A stretch of DNA of 19,798 nucleotides, from assembly GCA_937915475.1 (NCBI GenBank), contig CALGIR010000319.1:1-19798 (forward strand). Reading direction: 5' to 3'. Made by a program: the position numbers and the translations under genes. The DNA comes from an uncultured Bacteroidales bacterium. GTDB taxonomy: Bacteria; Bacteroidota; Bacteroidia; Bacteroidales; Tenuifilaceae. Under the pieces are notes generated by a model. The model saw nothing but the letters and a program-made list of their open reading frames with translations. It did not search any database and was not told the origin of the DNA. Below, piece after piece: positions 1-8,774 of this stretch (position 1 is the stretch's first letter; the number at the start of each line of letters is the position of its first letter).

Positions 1-1770
1 TTGTTCGTGGTGGTGGTTCAGCACTATACGGTTCAAGTGCAATAGGGGGAACTGTAAACGTGATAACCCATCTACCTAAAAGCAATAATTATAGCGTAAG
101 CTATACAACTCACAGAATTAACAGGGCAGCAACCGACAACGTGATGAATGCCAATGTTACCATGGTGTCGAAAAAGCGAAATGCCGGAGCAGTTCTGTTT
201 GTAAATAGACAGGATCGTGAAGCCTACGACCATCCTGGAGTTACGCTTAATGCCGATGGAACAAAAACAATAGAGAAGGATGGCTACTCCGAGTTGCCTC
301 AGTTAAGGAACAATTCTTTTGGTGGCAATCTTTTTTTCCATCCAACCCCAAATCAAAAGATAGAAGTAAGTTTCACCAGCCTGCACGAGTATCGTTATGG
401 CGGCGAAATAATTGATAAATCTCCTCATTTGGCCCAACAGTCAGAAGAAAGGGTGCACAATATTTTTATGGGAGGATTTGATTATCAACTAAACTTTAAT
501 GATGATAATACTTCGTTTATTGCCTACTTTGCAGGACAGACTACAGATAGGGATCATTACACAGGGCTTTATCCCGTTAGAGAGGAGTACGGTTCGGATT
601 CGGAATTTGATGAAGCTGAAATGTTACACTTAAAGAATCCGCCTTATGGGATTACCGATAACCTCACGCTACAAGGGGGAACCCAGATAAACCATAGAGT
701 TGAGAAGTTCTTAATTGGGAGTAATGTGTTAACCGCAGGTGCTGAGTATATTGTGGATGATATTGTTGACTCAATACCCCAATACGGATATGGAACCAAC
801 CAGAAAACCGAAAACATTGCAGCATTTTTGCAAAGTGACTGGAAAATGTCATCATCATTCACATTCCTAGCAGGATTAAGGGCGGATAAGCATAATTTGC
901 TCGACCATGCCATACTCAGTCCAAGGCTATCGTTGCTATATAGGTTGAAGGATTATACCCAGTTTCGTTTGACATGGGGAACAGGCTTTAGAGCACCACA
1001 AGCTTTTGATGCAGATATGCATATTGCTTTTGCAGGTGGAGGAGTATCGCGTATTTCGTTGGCAGATGATTTAAAGGAAGAGCGTTCAAATAGTTTTAGT
1101 GGCTCCATAAATTTCGATTTTCCCCAGCCAAAATATATTATAGGGTTTACCCTAGAGGGGTTTTACACTAAGTTGGCTGATGCCTTCCATTTGCAACCCA
1201 TTGGTGCAGATGAACTAGGGGAGCAATTTGTAAAGCAGAACGGGCCAGGCGCTACAGTTAAAGGTCAGTGACTGGAGTTCAGACGTGTGCTCTTCCGATC
1301 TTAATTACAACAAAAAGGCGCAAATTGAAGCTGGTTTTACGCTACAATCAAGTTTACATGCCGAAGCCGTTGACTATATCGATGGACTTGAATCGGAAAG
1401 AAAGTTTTTAAGAACTCCCAACGAGTATGGTTACCTAGTATTAATGCTTAACCCAACATCAAGAATAAGCATATCTGCGAATGGTTTATACACCGGAACG
1501 ATGCTACAGGCAAAGTACTCACCCGATGAAACGCTTGCCCCAAATGAGTACAGAACCGCTCCATCGTATGCGGAAATAGGCCTTAAATTGGGCTATACAT
1601 TCCCCGTAAAATCCATCGATACGGGTATAGAGATATATGGTGGTGTAAAAAACTTGGGCAATGTTTATCAGAAGGATTTTGATAATTATCGTAATCGGGA
1701 TAGCGATTACATTTATGGACCTTCGCTACCAAGGACAATTTACATTGGAATAAAGCTAAAAACAATCTAA
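1..1770 (+). CDS. TonB-dependent outer-membrane receptor, 5'-partial, interrupted by an adapter artefact
   Basis: The reading frame is open from base 3 and starts inside the plug domain (VRGGGSALYGSSAIGGTVNV), so the true start lies upstream of the window. The barrel follows, with the RAPQAFDADMH motif around 990-1020, and the protein ends in a typical receptor C-terminus (YGPSLPRTIYIGIKLKTI). It should transport a TonB-energised ligand across the outer membrane; the ligand is not evident. It is a paralogue of the receptor at 16185-18554, with the same plug end, the same GYR/GFRAPQ motif and the same YGP..PR.IY end. A 34-nt Illumina adapter at 1268-1301 stops the frame at 1269-1271; coding resumes at 1303 in the frame that removal of exactly 34 nt would restore. 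Compared with the paralogue, about six residues of a barrel strand (VNLEFT-like) are missing at the junction, so the adapter probably replaced a few native codons. The gene is likely intact in the organism. Confidence 0.9.
1268..1301 (+). other. Illumina TruSeq read-2 adapter left in the assembly
   Basis: The 34 bases begin GTGACTGGAGTTC, continue through AGACGTGT and end GCTCTTCCGATCT, which is the standard Illumina read-2/index adapter sequence. They sit inside a conserved receptor gene, shift its frame, and create the artificial N-terminus MCSSDL in the downstream fragment, a familiar signature of adapter translated into protein databases. This is laboratory sequence, not genomic. Confidence 0.98.
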
Positions 1771-1842
1771 AGGGAAGTTGCAATTAAATGATGGATTTTA
1801 AAAATAGCAATGCAGCACTCAATTTGGTGTGATATTTAGGTT

Positions 1843-1890
1843 ATTAGGGAGGAAATTTTTCAGATGAAAACTTCCTCCCTAATGTTTTTT
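1843..1890 (+). terminator. Rho-independent terminator after the receptor gene
   Basis: A perfect 12-bp stem, ATTAGGGAGGAA (1843-1854) with TTCCTCCCTAAT (1872-1883), encloses a 17-nt loop in which TTTT and AAAA can extend the pairing. The run GTTTTTT follows directly (1884-1890). It lies 73 nt after the receptor stop codon. Confidence 0.85.
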
Positions 1891-2078
1891 ATCGTTACAA
1901 GGCTTAAAAACCTGATAGAATAGGCTTATTGTCCAGAAAAAAAACCTACTTTTACACCCTCAAATTTAAAGACCCAATATCAATGGATGAAGACCCGTAT
2001 CATAGTAAAACTAAAGTACTAATACTTCTGTAAGGGCTTCATGTTTCCTTATGGAATAATATATAAGGAGATAATGCA
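1891..2078. promoter_or_regulatory. Leader region of mgtE; only a ribosome binding site is clear
   Basis: There is no gene between 1771 and 2078. After the terminator the region is AT-rich, with no convincing promoter pair and no structure resembling an M-box Mg2+ riboswitch. AAGGAG at 2065-2070, 8 nt before the ATG at 2079, is a good Shine-Dalgarno sequence, unusual in this window, and fixes the mgtE start. An overlapping ATG at 2074-2076 is in another frame. Confidence 0.5.
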
Positions 2079-3419
2079 ATGGTTGAACTCAAAACCGATT
2101 TTCACGGACTAATCAAAAATAAGGAGTGGATAACCCTAAAGTATTCATTGAATGAGTACGACTCAATTCAGCTTGCTGAATTAATTGAGGAAACATCTGA
2201 AAAGGATGAAATAATTCTATTCAGATTACTGAACAGGATACAGGCTAAGGAAGTTTTCCAGCTACTTTCGCAGAGTAAGCGGGAGCAAATTATAGAGGGC
2301 CTGGCTCATAATAAGCAAAAGTTATCCGATTTGCTTAATGATATAGAGCCAGATGATAGAACCGCATTCTTCGAAGAGTTGCCGGGAGAGGTTACACAGC
2401 AGCTTATTCAGTGGCTTTTACCCGAAGAGCGAAGAGTAACCCTTCAGCTATTAGGATACCCAGAGGATAGTATCGGTCGTTTGATGACCCCAGAATACGT
2501 TGCTATTAAACCCCATTTTACGGTTGAGCATACTTTTGAGCATATCAGAAAATATGGTAGGGACTCAGAAACACTAAATGTTATCTATATTGTTGATAAT
2601 GAATGGAAATTAATTGATGATATTCGTATCAAGGAGCTAATTCTGGCATCTCCCAAACAAAAGATAGAAGAGCTTATGGACCATCGATTCGTTGCGCTTA
2701 ATGCAATGGACGACCAGGAAGTAGCAATTAAAACATTTAGCGATTATGATAGGGTAGCCCTGCCCGTGGTTAACGCCGAAGGGATACTGATGGGCATTGT
2801 GTCGTTTGATGACATTATGGACGTTGTTGAAGAGGAGTCAACAGAGGACTTTCACAAATTTGGTTCATTTCAGGCTGCAATAGCCAACCCATTAACCGAA
2901 AGGGTGTTCTCTTTGTACAAAAACCGGATAGTATGGTTAATTGCATTGGTTTTTATGAATATATTCTCAGGCGCCGCCATATCAAGTTTCGAGAATTTAA
3001 TTCAATCAATGGTTTCATTGATTTTCTTTCTGCCCCTTCTGATTGATAGCGGTGGTAATGCAGGCTCCCAATCGGCAACGCTTATGATTCGCTCATTGGC
3101 AATTGGAGATGTGAAAGTATCTGACTGGTACAAGTTAATTGGAAAAGAAATAGTTGTCTCTTTGCTACTTGGCGTTACCATGGCGTTGGCTGTTGCCGCT
3201 ATTGCCAGCTTTAGAGCACCCGAAATAGTTTTAGTGGTTGCCATAACAATGGTACTAGTCGTTTTGAATGGGAGTCTAATTGGTCTTCTCTTGCCATTTA
3301 TATTTACAAAATTAAAATTAGACCCAGCCACAGCCAGTGCTCCTCTAATTACTTCAATTGCTGATATTAGTGGAGTTATTATCTATTTTACCATTGCCTC
3401 CTGGTTTTTTGGGTTTTAA
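2079..3419 (+). CDS. mgtE: Magnesium transporter MgtE
   Basis: A 446-residue inner-membrane Mg2+ channel/transporter of usual family length. Residues 1 to about 125 form the helical MgtE N domain; two CBS domains follow at about 130-255, beginning at the SIGRLMTPEYVAI motif and ending SFDDIMDVVEEE; about five transmembrane segments fill 275-446. The pore signature DSGGNAGSQSATLMIRSLA starts near residue 323, and ADISGVIIYF carries Asp429, which corresponds to the Mg2+-selectivity aspartate of characterised MgtE proteins. In the family, Mg2+ bound between the N and CBS domains closes the channel. The gene appears monocistronic: a terminator precedes it, and the next gene differs in composition. 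The start is supported by AAGGAG at 2065-2070. Confidence 0.96.
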   Translation: MVELKTDFHGLIKNKEWITLKYSLNEYDSIQLAELIEETSEKDEIILFRLLNRIQAKEVFQLLSQSKREQIIEGLAHNKQKLSDLLNDIEPDDRTAFFEELPGEVTQQLIQWLLPEERRVTLQLLGYPEDSIGRLMTPEYVAIKPHFTVEHTFEHIRKYGRDSETLNVIYIVDNEWKLIDDIRIKELILASPKQKIEELMDHRFVALNAMDDQEVAIKTFSDYDRVALPVVNAEGILMGIVSFDDIMDVVEEESTEDFHKFGSFQAAIANPLTERVFSLYKNRIVWLIALVFMNIFSGAAISSFENLIQSMVSLIFFLPLLIDSGGNAGSQSATLMIRSLAIGDVKVSDWYKLIGKEIVVSLLLGVTMALAVAAIASFRAPEIVLVVAITMVLVVLNGSLIGLLLPFIFTKLKLDPATASAPLITSIADISGVIIYFTIASWFFGF

Positions 3420-3553
3420 TTTGAAATGTCTCTCACTGGCAAACAACAAGCCAACCACATTATACAAAGCCCAATTTTGCCGCAAAAATTAAATAAACTC
3501 AACTATATAAGAACTATATTTATAACTTGATTAAATCAAGCCTCTTAAAGAAA

Positions 3554-5605
3554 ATGCTTTTTAAAAAAGATGTTCAAAAAAACATAGCAGTTTTAACGGG
3601 TGGTTTTATAACCGGTGCTACAATCCAATTTAATTGGGCAAAAAATTGTTTATTACAAATTGGTATTGGTTCATGCTTTATAGAGAATTGGATACGGATA
3701 CTGACAAGTGCTCTACTGTTTACACTCTTGTTTTGGTTGTTGCATAAAATAATTACAACAATCTATAAACGTTATAATGAGTCAGCAAAATCAAATATTG
3801 TTCAACGCTCCAATTTCTTTTTCGCTAGTTTCTCTTTTTTAATATTCTTTTTTTTATTTAAACCTAGTTCCATAGTACTATTTGTGCTTGTTTCATTAAT
3901 TGTTCTTATAAACATTTTTCGTAAAAGTTTATCCACTTTATTCGCAACACAGAAGGATAAATTACAATATTTTAAACAACTATTTCTCCTGTTTTTAGTT
4001 GTTTTAATTTCAAACTTATTTGTTGAAATTTCTGCCCTTTTTTTTAAGAGCCCATTAAATTACTACTCGTATACCCAACTAATACCTGCCTCATTTATAT
4101 ATTTGGTGCTTCCAGCATTGTTTCCCCGAATAATAAAGCCCTATTCAATTTTAATATCCTTACTGTTTTTTATAGCAAGTGTACCAGCAATATCCCATAT
4201 TATAACCTATGGTACAGAAATGCCGATGAGTGCTTTTTATGCAATCTGGGAAACAAATAGTATAGAAGCTATTGATTATATTAAACAATATCTAACCACA
4301 GAAATTCTGTTTGCTTTGTTTCTGCTAATGCTTGTATTGTTATTCTTAACCATCAGTATTTTTAGGGTCGAATATAAAAAACCAAAGTTTGCTATACGTT
4401 TATTATTAGGTGTATGCTTTTTTTGCATCCCATTTTTTGGAGATGCATCACTTTACAATACTCCCAATAAATTCATTAGTAATTATATAAAATATAAATC
4501 AGAAATAAAGATTTTTATAGAGGAAATTGAAAAGCGCTCTATGCATCAATACACTGAGAACATAACTAAATTCGAGCCAGATAGTGCATTAACAGTTGTT
4601 CTTGTGATTGGAGAGTCGGCATCAAAATATCATCAGGGGCTTTACGGTTATTCTCGCCAAACCAATCCATTATTGAATGAAATAAGAGATGAACTTTATG
4701 TTTTCGAGGATGTAATAGCCCCCCATTCACATACTAATCCAGTTCTGTCAAAAGTTCTCACTTTTGCAAATCATGAGAATATGGATTTGCTGTATTCAAA
4801 ACCAACAATAGTAGAATATATGAAGAGTGCTGGTTTTAAAACCTTTTGGCTTTCGAATCAGGAGTTTTCAGACCAGTATACAACAATATCTTCATCAATT
4901 GCTTTGCAATCAGACTGGTTTTATTTTACTTTTGAAAAAGAGAACGCTTCAATTTGTTTTGATGGAAGGCTACTGAAGCCATTTCAAATAGCTTTAAAAG
5001 ATAAAGCGCTGAAGAAATTTATAGTACTTCATCTTATGGGTAGCCACTCAGATAAAACAATTAGATACCCCAAGGAATTTAATCGTTTTACAAATACTGA
5101 AGGTATAGAACCTAAACCATACCACAGACCATGGCCTATTAGCATTATAAATGCCCACGATAATTCAGTATTATACAATGATTGGCTTTTACGTGAGTTT
5201 ATTGAAGAGATGCGCAGCGAGCAGCCAAATTCTTTTTTTCTGTATTTTCCGGATCATGGCGAAGAATTATTCGAGTATCGCGACTTTTGGGGACATGCCG
5301 AGGCAAATGCTTCAATTTATATGTTTGATATTCCTTTTTTCTTATGGTTATCCAATAAATACAAAGGAGAGAACCCTGATTTAGTGGAAAATTTGAACTC
5401 TTATCTTAATAGAAAATATCAAACCGACGATGTAATTCATAGTATTATAGATTTAATAAAATGTACCTCTCCCGATTTTGTACCCCAAAGAAGTATTTTT
5501 AATTCAGCATTTAAAGAGCGAAAAAGGATCATTCACAATCAGGATTATGATGAGATGATAAAGACCAAAAAGAGTGTTGATGACATGCCACTGGAAAAAG
5601 ATTAG
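3554..5605 (+). CDS. EptA/CptA-like phosphoethanolamine transferase (sulfatase-fold membrane enzyme)
   Basis: About five hydrophobic segments occupy the first 270 residues, followed by an alkaline-phosphatase-fold domain facing the periplasm. Members transfer phosphoethanolamine from phosphatidylethanolamine to lipid A or core sugars, changing surface charge. Visible metal and catalytic residues: Glu354 in VIGESASKY, Thr394 in APHSHTNPV (the expected nucleophile, exactly 40 residues after the Glu, the same spacing as Glu240 and Thr280 of Neisseria EptA), His498 in LMGSHSD, and Asp567-His568 in FPDHGEE. The first ATG is at 3554; a TTG at 3527 would add nine residues, and I prefer the ATG. Base composition is clearly more AT-rich than in mgtE or the antiporter gene, which suggests acquisition by transfer. 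Whether the acceptor is lipid A or another glycan cannot be told. Confidence 0.85.
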   Translation: MLFKKDVQKNIAVLTGGFITGATIQFNWAKNCLLQIGIGSCFIENWIRILTSALLFTLLFWLLHKIITTIYKRYNESAKSNIVQRSNFFFASFSFLIFFFLFKPSSIVLFVLVSLIVLINIFRKSLSTLFATQKDKLQYFKQLFLLFLVVLISNLFVEISALFFKSPLNYYSYTQLIPASFIYLVLPALFPRIIKPYSILISLLFFIASVPAISHIITYGTEMPMSAFYAIWETNSIEAIDYIKQYLTTEILFALFLLMLVLLFLTISIFRVEYKKPKFAIRLLLGVCFFCIPFFGDASLYNTPNKFISNYIKYKSEIKIFIEEIEKRSMHQYTENITKFEPDSALTVVLVIGESASKYHQGLYGYSRQTNPLLNEIRDELYVFEDVIAPHSHTNPVLSKVLTFANHENMDLLYSKPTIVEYMKSAGFKTFWLSNQEFSDQYTTISSSIALQSDWFYFTFEKENASICFDGRLLKPFQIALKDKALKKFIVLHLMGSHSDKTIRYPKEFNRFTNTEGIEPKPYHRPWPISIINAHDNSVLYNDWLLREFIEEMRSEQPNSFFLYFPDHGEELFEYRDFWGHAEANASIYMFDIPFFLWLSNKYKGENPDLVENLNSYLNRKYQTDDVIHSIIDLIKCTSPDFVPQRSIFNSAFKERKRIIHNQDYDEMIKTKKSVDDMPLEKD

Positions 5606-5830
5606 CAATAGAGATATCTATTTGTTCATAATACACTTCATAAGGAAACGAGTTAGAGTATACTTCCTCTTTGCTAATGCCGCTTACGCTTTCTTGTTTC
5701 AAATAAAAGGAATATAATGTTGAGGTTTTTTATGACAGTGTCATTCGCACTAAATGGTTCAAGGTTATTATTGGTAAATTTGATTAGAGGGCTGAAATTC
5801 ATGCGTTTTAATATTTTCAACAGATAAGGA

Positions 5831-5873
5831 TTGTCAACAAGTATGGCAAAATAGGGGTTATTGTAGACAATAA
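5831..5873. promoter_or_regulatory. Two TTGT-N2-ACAA palindromes, candidate operator of the antiporter gene
   Basis: TTGTCAACAA (5831-5840) and TTGTAGACAA (5861-5870) share the form TTGT-N2-ACAA and start 30 bp apart, about three helical turns. The second is the core of a longer perfect palindrome, TTATTGTAGACAATAA (5858-5873), lying just upstream of the -7 box at 5878. This fits a dimeric repressor covering the promoter, but the regulator is unknown. Confidence 0.4.
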
Positions 5874-5877
5874 TTAT

Positions 5878-5885
5878 TAGTTTTG
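5878..5885 (+). promoter_or_regulatory. Candidate -7 promoter box of the antiporter gene
   Basis: TAGTTTTG matches the Bacteroidota -7 consensus TAnnTTTG exactly and lies 15 nt before the ATG at 5901. No -33 TTTG is found at the normal distance of about 20 nt, so an activator, or a chance match, is possible. If used, transcription would start near 5892, which excludes the upstream TTG (5883) as a translation start. Confidence 0.4.
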
Positions 5886-5900
5886 GACAAAATTTTGTTC

Positions 5901-7400
5901 ATGGACCTTCAACTCGAATTAGTATTAATAGTAGGTGCACTCCTTTTCTTTGTTAGTATTTTAGCGGGGAAAGCCAGCTCTAAATTTGGTGTTCCTGCAT
6001 TGTTGCTGTTTCTGTCTGTTGGTATGTTATTTGGCAGCGATGGATTGGGCATACAATTCGAAAATATTAAAGTGGCACAATCTATTGCTTCAATTGCGTT
6101 ATGTATCATTCTCTTCTCAGGGGGAATGGATACAAAGATTGATGAAATACGTCCCATAGTTGCACGAGGGGTAATACTAGCTACCCTAGGCGTATTTTTA
6201 ACGGCAGTTATTACAGGGATATTGATTTGGTGGATTTTGGGCATGACAATGAAGTCAGCAGGTATAGGTTTTTTAACCTCGCTGCTATTGGCTTCAACGA
6301 TGTCATCCACCGATTCAGCCTCTGTTTTCTCAATTCTTCGTTCAAAAGGGCTACATCTAAAGAACAACCTTCGGCCAACGCTTGAACTCGAAAGCGGTAG
6401 TAACGACCCCATGGCATACGTTCTTGTTATTACCCTAATTGAAATTATTAAAATGGAGGCCGTACCCAACTACTGGATTGTTGGCTTCAATTTAGTCCTT
6501 CAATTAATGATTGGTGCTTTGGCGGGATTTTTACTCGGTAAATTCACCGTATTTGTAATAAACCGAATTAAAATAGGTAACGATTCTCTTTACCCAATTT
6601 TGGTTTTTACCTTCTGTATCTTCATCTTCTCCCTAACCTATTTTGTTAAAGGGAATGGCTATTTGGCTGTATATGTTGCAGGGTTGGTAATTGGGAACAG
6701 CAAGTTTGTAAACAAACGCTCTTCCCTTAATTTCTTTGACGGGTTAGCTTGGATGAGCCAGTTGCTCATGTTCTTGACTTTAGGATTACTGGTAAGGCCT
6801 CATGAACTGGTGCCAATACTAGTGCCTGGTTTAATAATAAGCCTTGCAATTATACTTATTTCCCGTCCTGTTACCGTATTTCTTTGCTTGCTACCTTTCC
6901 GTAAAATGCCATTTAAGGATAAGGCTTTTGTTTCATGGGTCGGATTAAGGGGAGCAGTTCCAATTATTTTTGCAATTTTTCCTGTTGTTGAGAATGTTCC
7001 ACACGCAAGGCTTATCTTTAACATTGTATTTTTGTGTACATTGGTTTCCCTATTGGTTCAAGGTACTTCAATATCTATTGTGGCCAAATGGTTTGGTTTG
7101 GTCGAGAAATCCTCAAAGGTAAAAGAGCTAACGGAGTTCGACGTAGAATTCTCAGATGAAATTAAATCTACCACTGCAGAAATTGAGATAACAAGCAGCA
7201 TAATAGAAGATGGTAACCGATTGATGGACCTGCCTTTACCCGATAATACGCTTGCGGTATTGGTAAAGCGTAATGATATTTATTTTGTCCCAACAGGGAA
7301 AACGGTTTTGGAGGTAACCGATAAGCTCCTAATTATTACCGACGACAAGGAGGCCCTGATTGAAACTTACAAATGTTTAAAAATAGATTATAAGGCCTAA
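5901..7400 (+). CDS. nhaP2: K+/H+ (Na+/H+) antiporter of the NhaP2/CvrA type
   Basis: A 499-residue CPA1-family inner-membrane antiporter. About twelve hydrophobic segments fill residues 1-395, and a soluble RCK_C/TrkA_C-like domain lies at about 420-495. Conserved transport motifs include ILFSGGMDTKIDEIRP near residue 75, STDSASVFSILRSKG with Asp138, and the ion-binding ESGSNDPMAY motif with Asp169; VGLRGAVPIIFAIFP near residue 350 is also typical. Relatives exchange cytoplasmic K+ or Na+ for protons and work in pH and osmotic control; the C-terminal domain usually gates activity. The start at 5901 is chosen because the only upstream alternative is a TTG overlapping the promoter box. It stands alone, with about 250 nt to the next gene. 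Confidence 0.9.
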   Translation: MDLQLELVLIVGALLFFVSILAGKASSKFGVPALLLFLSVGMLFGSDGLGIQFENIKVAQSIASIALCIILFSGGMDTKIDEIRPIVARGVILATLGVFLTAVITGILIWWILGMTMKSAGIGFLTSLLLASTMSSTDSASVFSILRSKGLHLKNNLRPTLELESGSNDPMAYVLVITLIEIIKMEAVPNYWIVGFNLVLQLMIGALAGFLLGKFTVFVINRIKIGNDSLYPILVFTFCIFIFSLTYFVKGNGYLAVYVAGLVIGNSKFVNKRSSLNFFDGLAWMSQLLMFLTLGLLVRPHELVPILVPGLIISLAIILISRPVTVFLCLLPFRKMPFKDKAFVSWVGLRGAVPIIFAIFPVVENVPHARLIFNIVFLCTLVSLLVQGTSISIVAKWFGLVEKSSKVKELTEFDVEFSDEIKSTTAEIEITSSIIEDGNRLMDLPLPDNTLAVLVKRNDIYFVPTGKTVLEVTDKLLIITDDKEALIETYKCLKIDYKA

Positions 7401-7646
7401 GTTACCTTTGGAATGTATGGACATATAGCACCAGCTTTTCAATCTAATAGGATCTAAATTCTAAATTATGCCCTCCAGCAAAAAATCGTGACTTTATCAG
7501 GGTAACGTTTATTTCTTGCAAATTTAGCCTATTAACTTTATAGTTTTTAGTTCATTGATAATCCTAAAATACTTACCAGTCTTTGCTTGAACTAATTCGT
7601 AAAACTAATTATCGATTGTTTTGTTGATTATAAAGGAACTACAAAT

Positions 7647-8538
7647 ATGGTACATTTACACGACCACTCTCACGCGCAGAACAGTTCTGTAACTCACAGA
7701 AAATCCTTTGCCATAGGCATTGGTCTTAATATTGTTTTTGTAATTGTTGAGGTGGTTTATGGGTTAATTGCCAACTCATCGGCACTGCTTGCCGATGCTG
7801 GGCATAATGCCAGCGACGTGCTTGGGCTAGTTTTTGCATGGACAGCAGCTTGGCTGGCAACTATGAAACCTAAGGGTAAATATACCTATGGGTTGCGGAA
7901 AACAACCATATTGGTTTCCATTCTCAATGCCCTATTGCTATTTGGTGCAGTGGCTGTAATCGCTTGGAGTGCATATAGAAAATTCAAGAATCCCGAGCCT
8001 GTTGCTGGTATTCAGGTGATGATTGTGGCGGGAATAGGGGTTGTTATAAACACCTTTACCGCTCTCTTGTTTGTCAAAGGGCAAAAGGATGACCTTAATA
8101 TCAGAGGGGCATTCCTTCACATGGTTGCCGATGCAGCCATTTCCCTTGGGGTTGTTGTTGCAGGATTACTGATTACCTTAACAGGTGCGCTATGGATTGA
8201 CCCAGTTACAAGCCTACTAATTGTTGCTGTTGTTATGTGGAGCGCATGGCATTTATTCATCGAATCAATTAACCTGGCATTGGATGCTGTGCCCAAAAAC
8301 ATTAACCTTGAGGAGGTAAGAGATTTCCTTCTTTCTAAAGATGGGGTAACGGACCTACACGACCTGCATATTTGGGCAATGAGCACTACACAGGTTGCCC
8401 TAACGGTGCACCTGATTATGCCCGAAGGGCAAAGCGATAACTTTATCGGCAATCTATAGAAAGAGCTTTGGCATAAACCATACAACTTTTCAGGTTGAGA
8501 ACAAGAGGATTAAAACTGAATACTCTGCCGATTGCTGA
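7647..8538 (+). pseudogene. Zinc-type cation diffusion facilitator (CzcD-like), C-terminus disrupted
   Basis: The open part (7647-8459) encodes 270 residues: a His-rich N-terminus (HLHDHSHAQ), six transmembrane segments, the TM2 metal site ADAGHNASD (His53, Asp57), the TM5 site HMVADAAIS, and most of the cytoplasmic metal-binding-like domain (HDLHIWAMSTTQVAL). Such proteins export Zn2+, Co2+ or Cd2+ with proton exchange. The frame stops at TAG (8457-8459), but the missing end is still readable in another frame from 8467: FGINHTTFQVENKRI and on to a TGA at 8536-8538. Aligning to the usual FLHNIAEELHHRFGI pattern, FIGNL-stop-KEL matches up to the stop, and then about 11 bases appear lost. Two lesions, or a locally bad assembly, therefore remove the last beta-strand. 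The metal-transport core is complete, so partial function cannot be excluded. Confidence 0.8.
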
Positions 8539-8564
8539 TTGAGATTCCAGCAGGTTAGGTAAAA

Positions 8565-8581
8565 TTTTATCATTGATAAAA
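8565..8581. repeat. 17-nt palindrome between the CDF gene and ssrA
   Basis: TTTTATCA-T-TGATAAAA is a perfect 8-bp inverted repeat around one base. No T-run follows, so it is a weak terminator candidate and more likely a protein site or chance. The rest of 8539-8750 shows no gene and no other clear signal. Confidence 0.3.
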
Positions 8582-8752
8582 CACTTTACAAAATCAACAT
8601 TCTGCAAAATAAAAAGGCATATTAATACTTGGAGCAACAGCAAATGATGGCTTTTTGGGTATTCTTTTTTTTATCCTGATTAATTCGATGAATCGTTGGC
8701 AAGGCATTGGTTAAGAAAGTTTTGTTCATTAGGAATTCACACATAAAATTCG

Positions 8753-8760
8753 TATCTTTG
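8753..8760 (+). promoter_or_regulatory. -7 box of the ssrA promoter
   Basis: TATCTTTG is an exact match to TAnnTTTG and lies 15 nt upstream of the mature 5' end of tmRNA. A TTTG at 8721-8724 is too far (28 nt) to be a normal -33 element, so the upstream half is unresolved. The position fits a short 5' leader trimmed by RNase P. Confidence 0.6.
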
Positions 8761-8774
8761 CTGAACTATTCCAT

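Larger units (their letters stand above)
5674..5898 (-). other. Orphan open frame between the transferase and antiporter genes, possible gene remnant
   Basis: On the minus strand 74 codons are open and end at a TAG at 5674-5676. The translation looks protein-like (for example VDNPYLLKILKRMNFSPLIK), but the only ATG is internal (5802), leaving 42 residues, and no family is recognised. It could be a decayed gene fragment or chance. It overlaps the promoter region of the antiporter gene. The rest of 5606-5882 holds no other gene. Confidence 0.15.

Noticed and set aside
1285..1770. Independent 161-residue protein beginning MCSSDL
   Set aside because: Its first six residues are translated adapter; the rest is the C-terminal half of the receptor gene that begins before the window.
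1891..2078. Mg2+ riboswitch (M-box) before mgtE
   Set aside because: No conserved multi-helix architecture or terminator/antiterminator pair is visible between the previous terminator and the ribosome binding site.
3527..3553. TTG start adding nine residues to the phosphoethanolamine transferase
   Set aside because: An ATG is available at 3554, and no ribosome binding site supports the TTG. Not fully excluded.
5909..6469. 186-codon minus-strand open frame inside the antiporter gene
   Set aside because: Shadow of a strongly conserved membrane-protein gene on the other strand; low-complexity translation without recognisable motifs.
7401..7646. Promoter or small gene between the antiporter and CDF genes
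   Set aside because: TTTG near 7582 lacks a TAnnTTTG partner at the right distance, and no open frame of credible quality is present; only a weak AAAGGA precedes the ATG at 7647.
8117..8485. 122-codon minus-strand open frame opposite the CDF gene
   Set aside because: It lies opposite clear CDF motifs on the plus strand and resembles no family.
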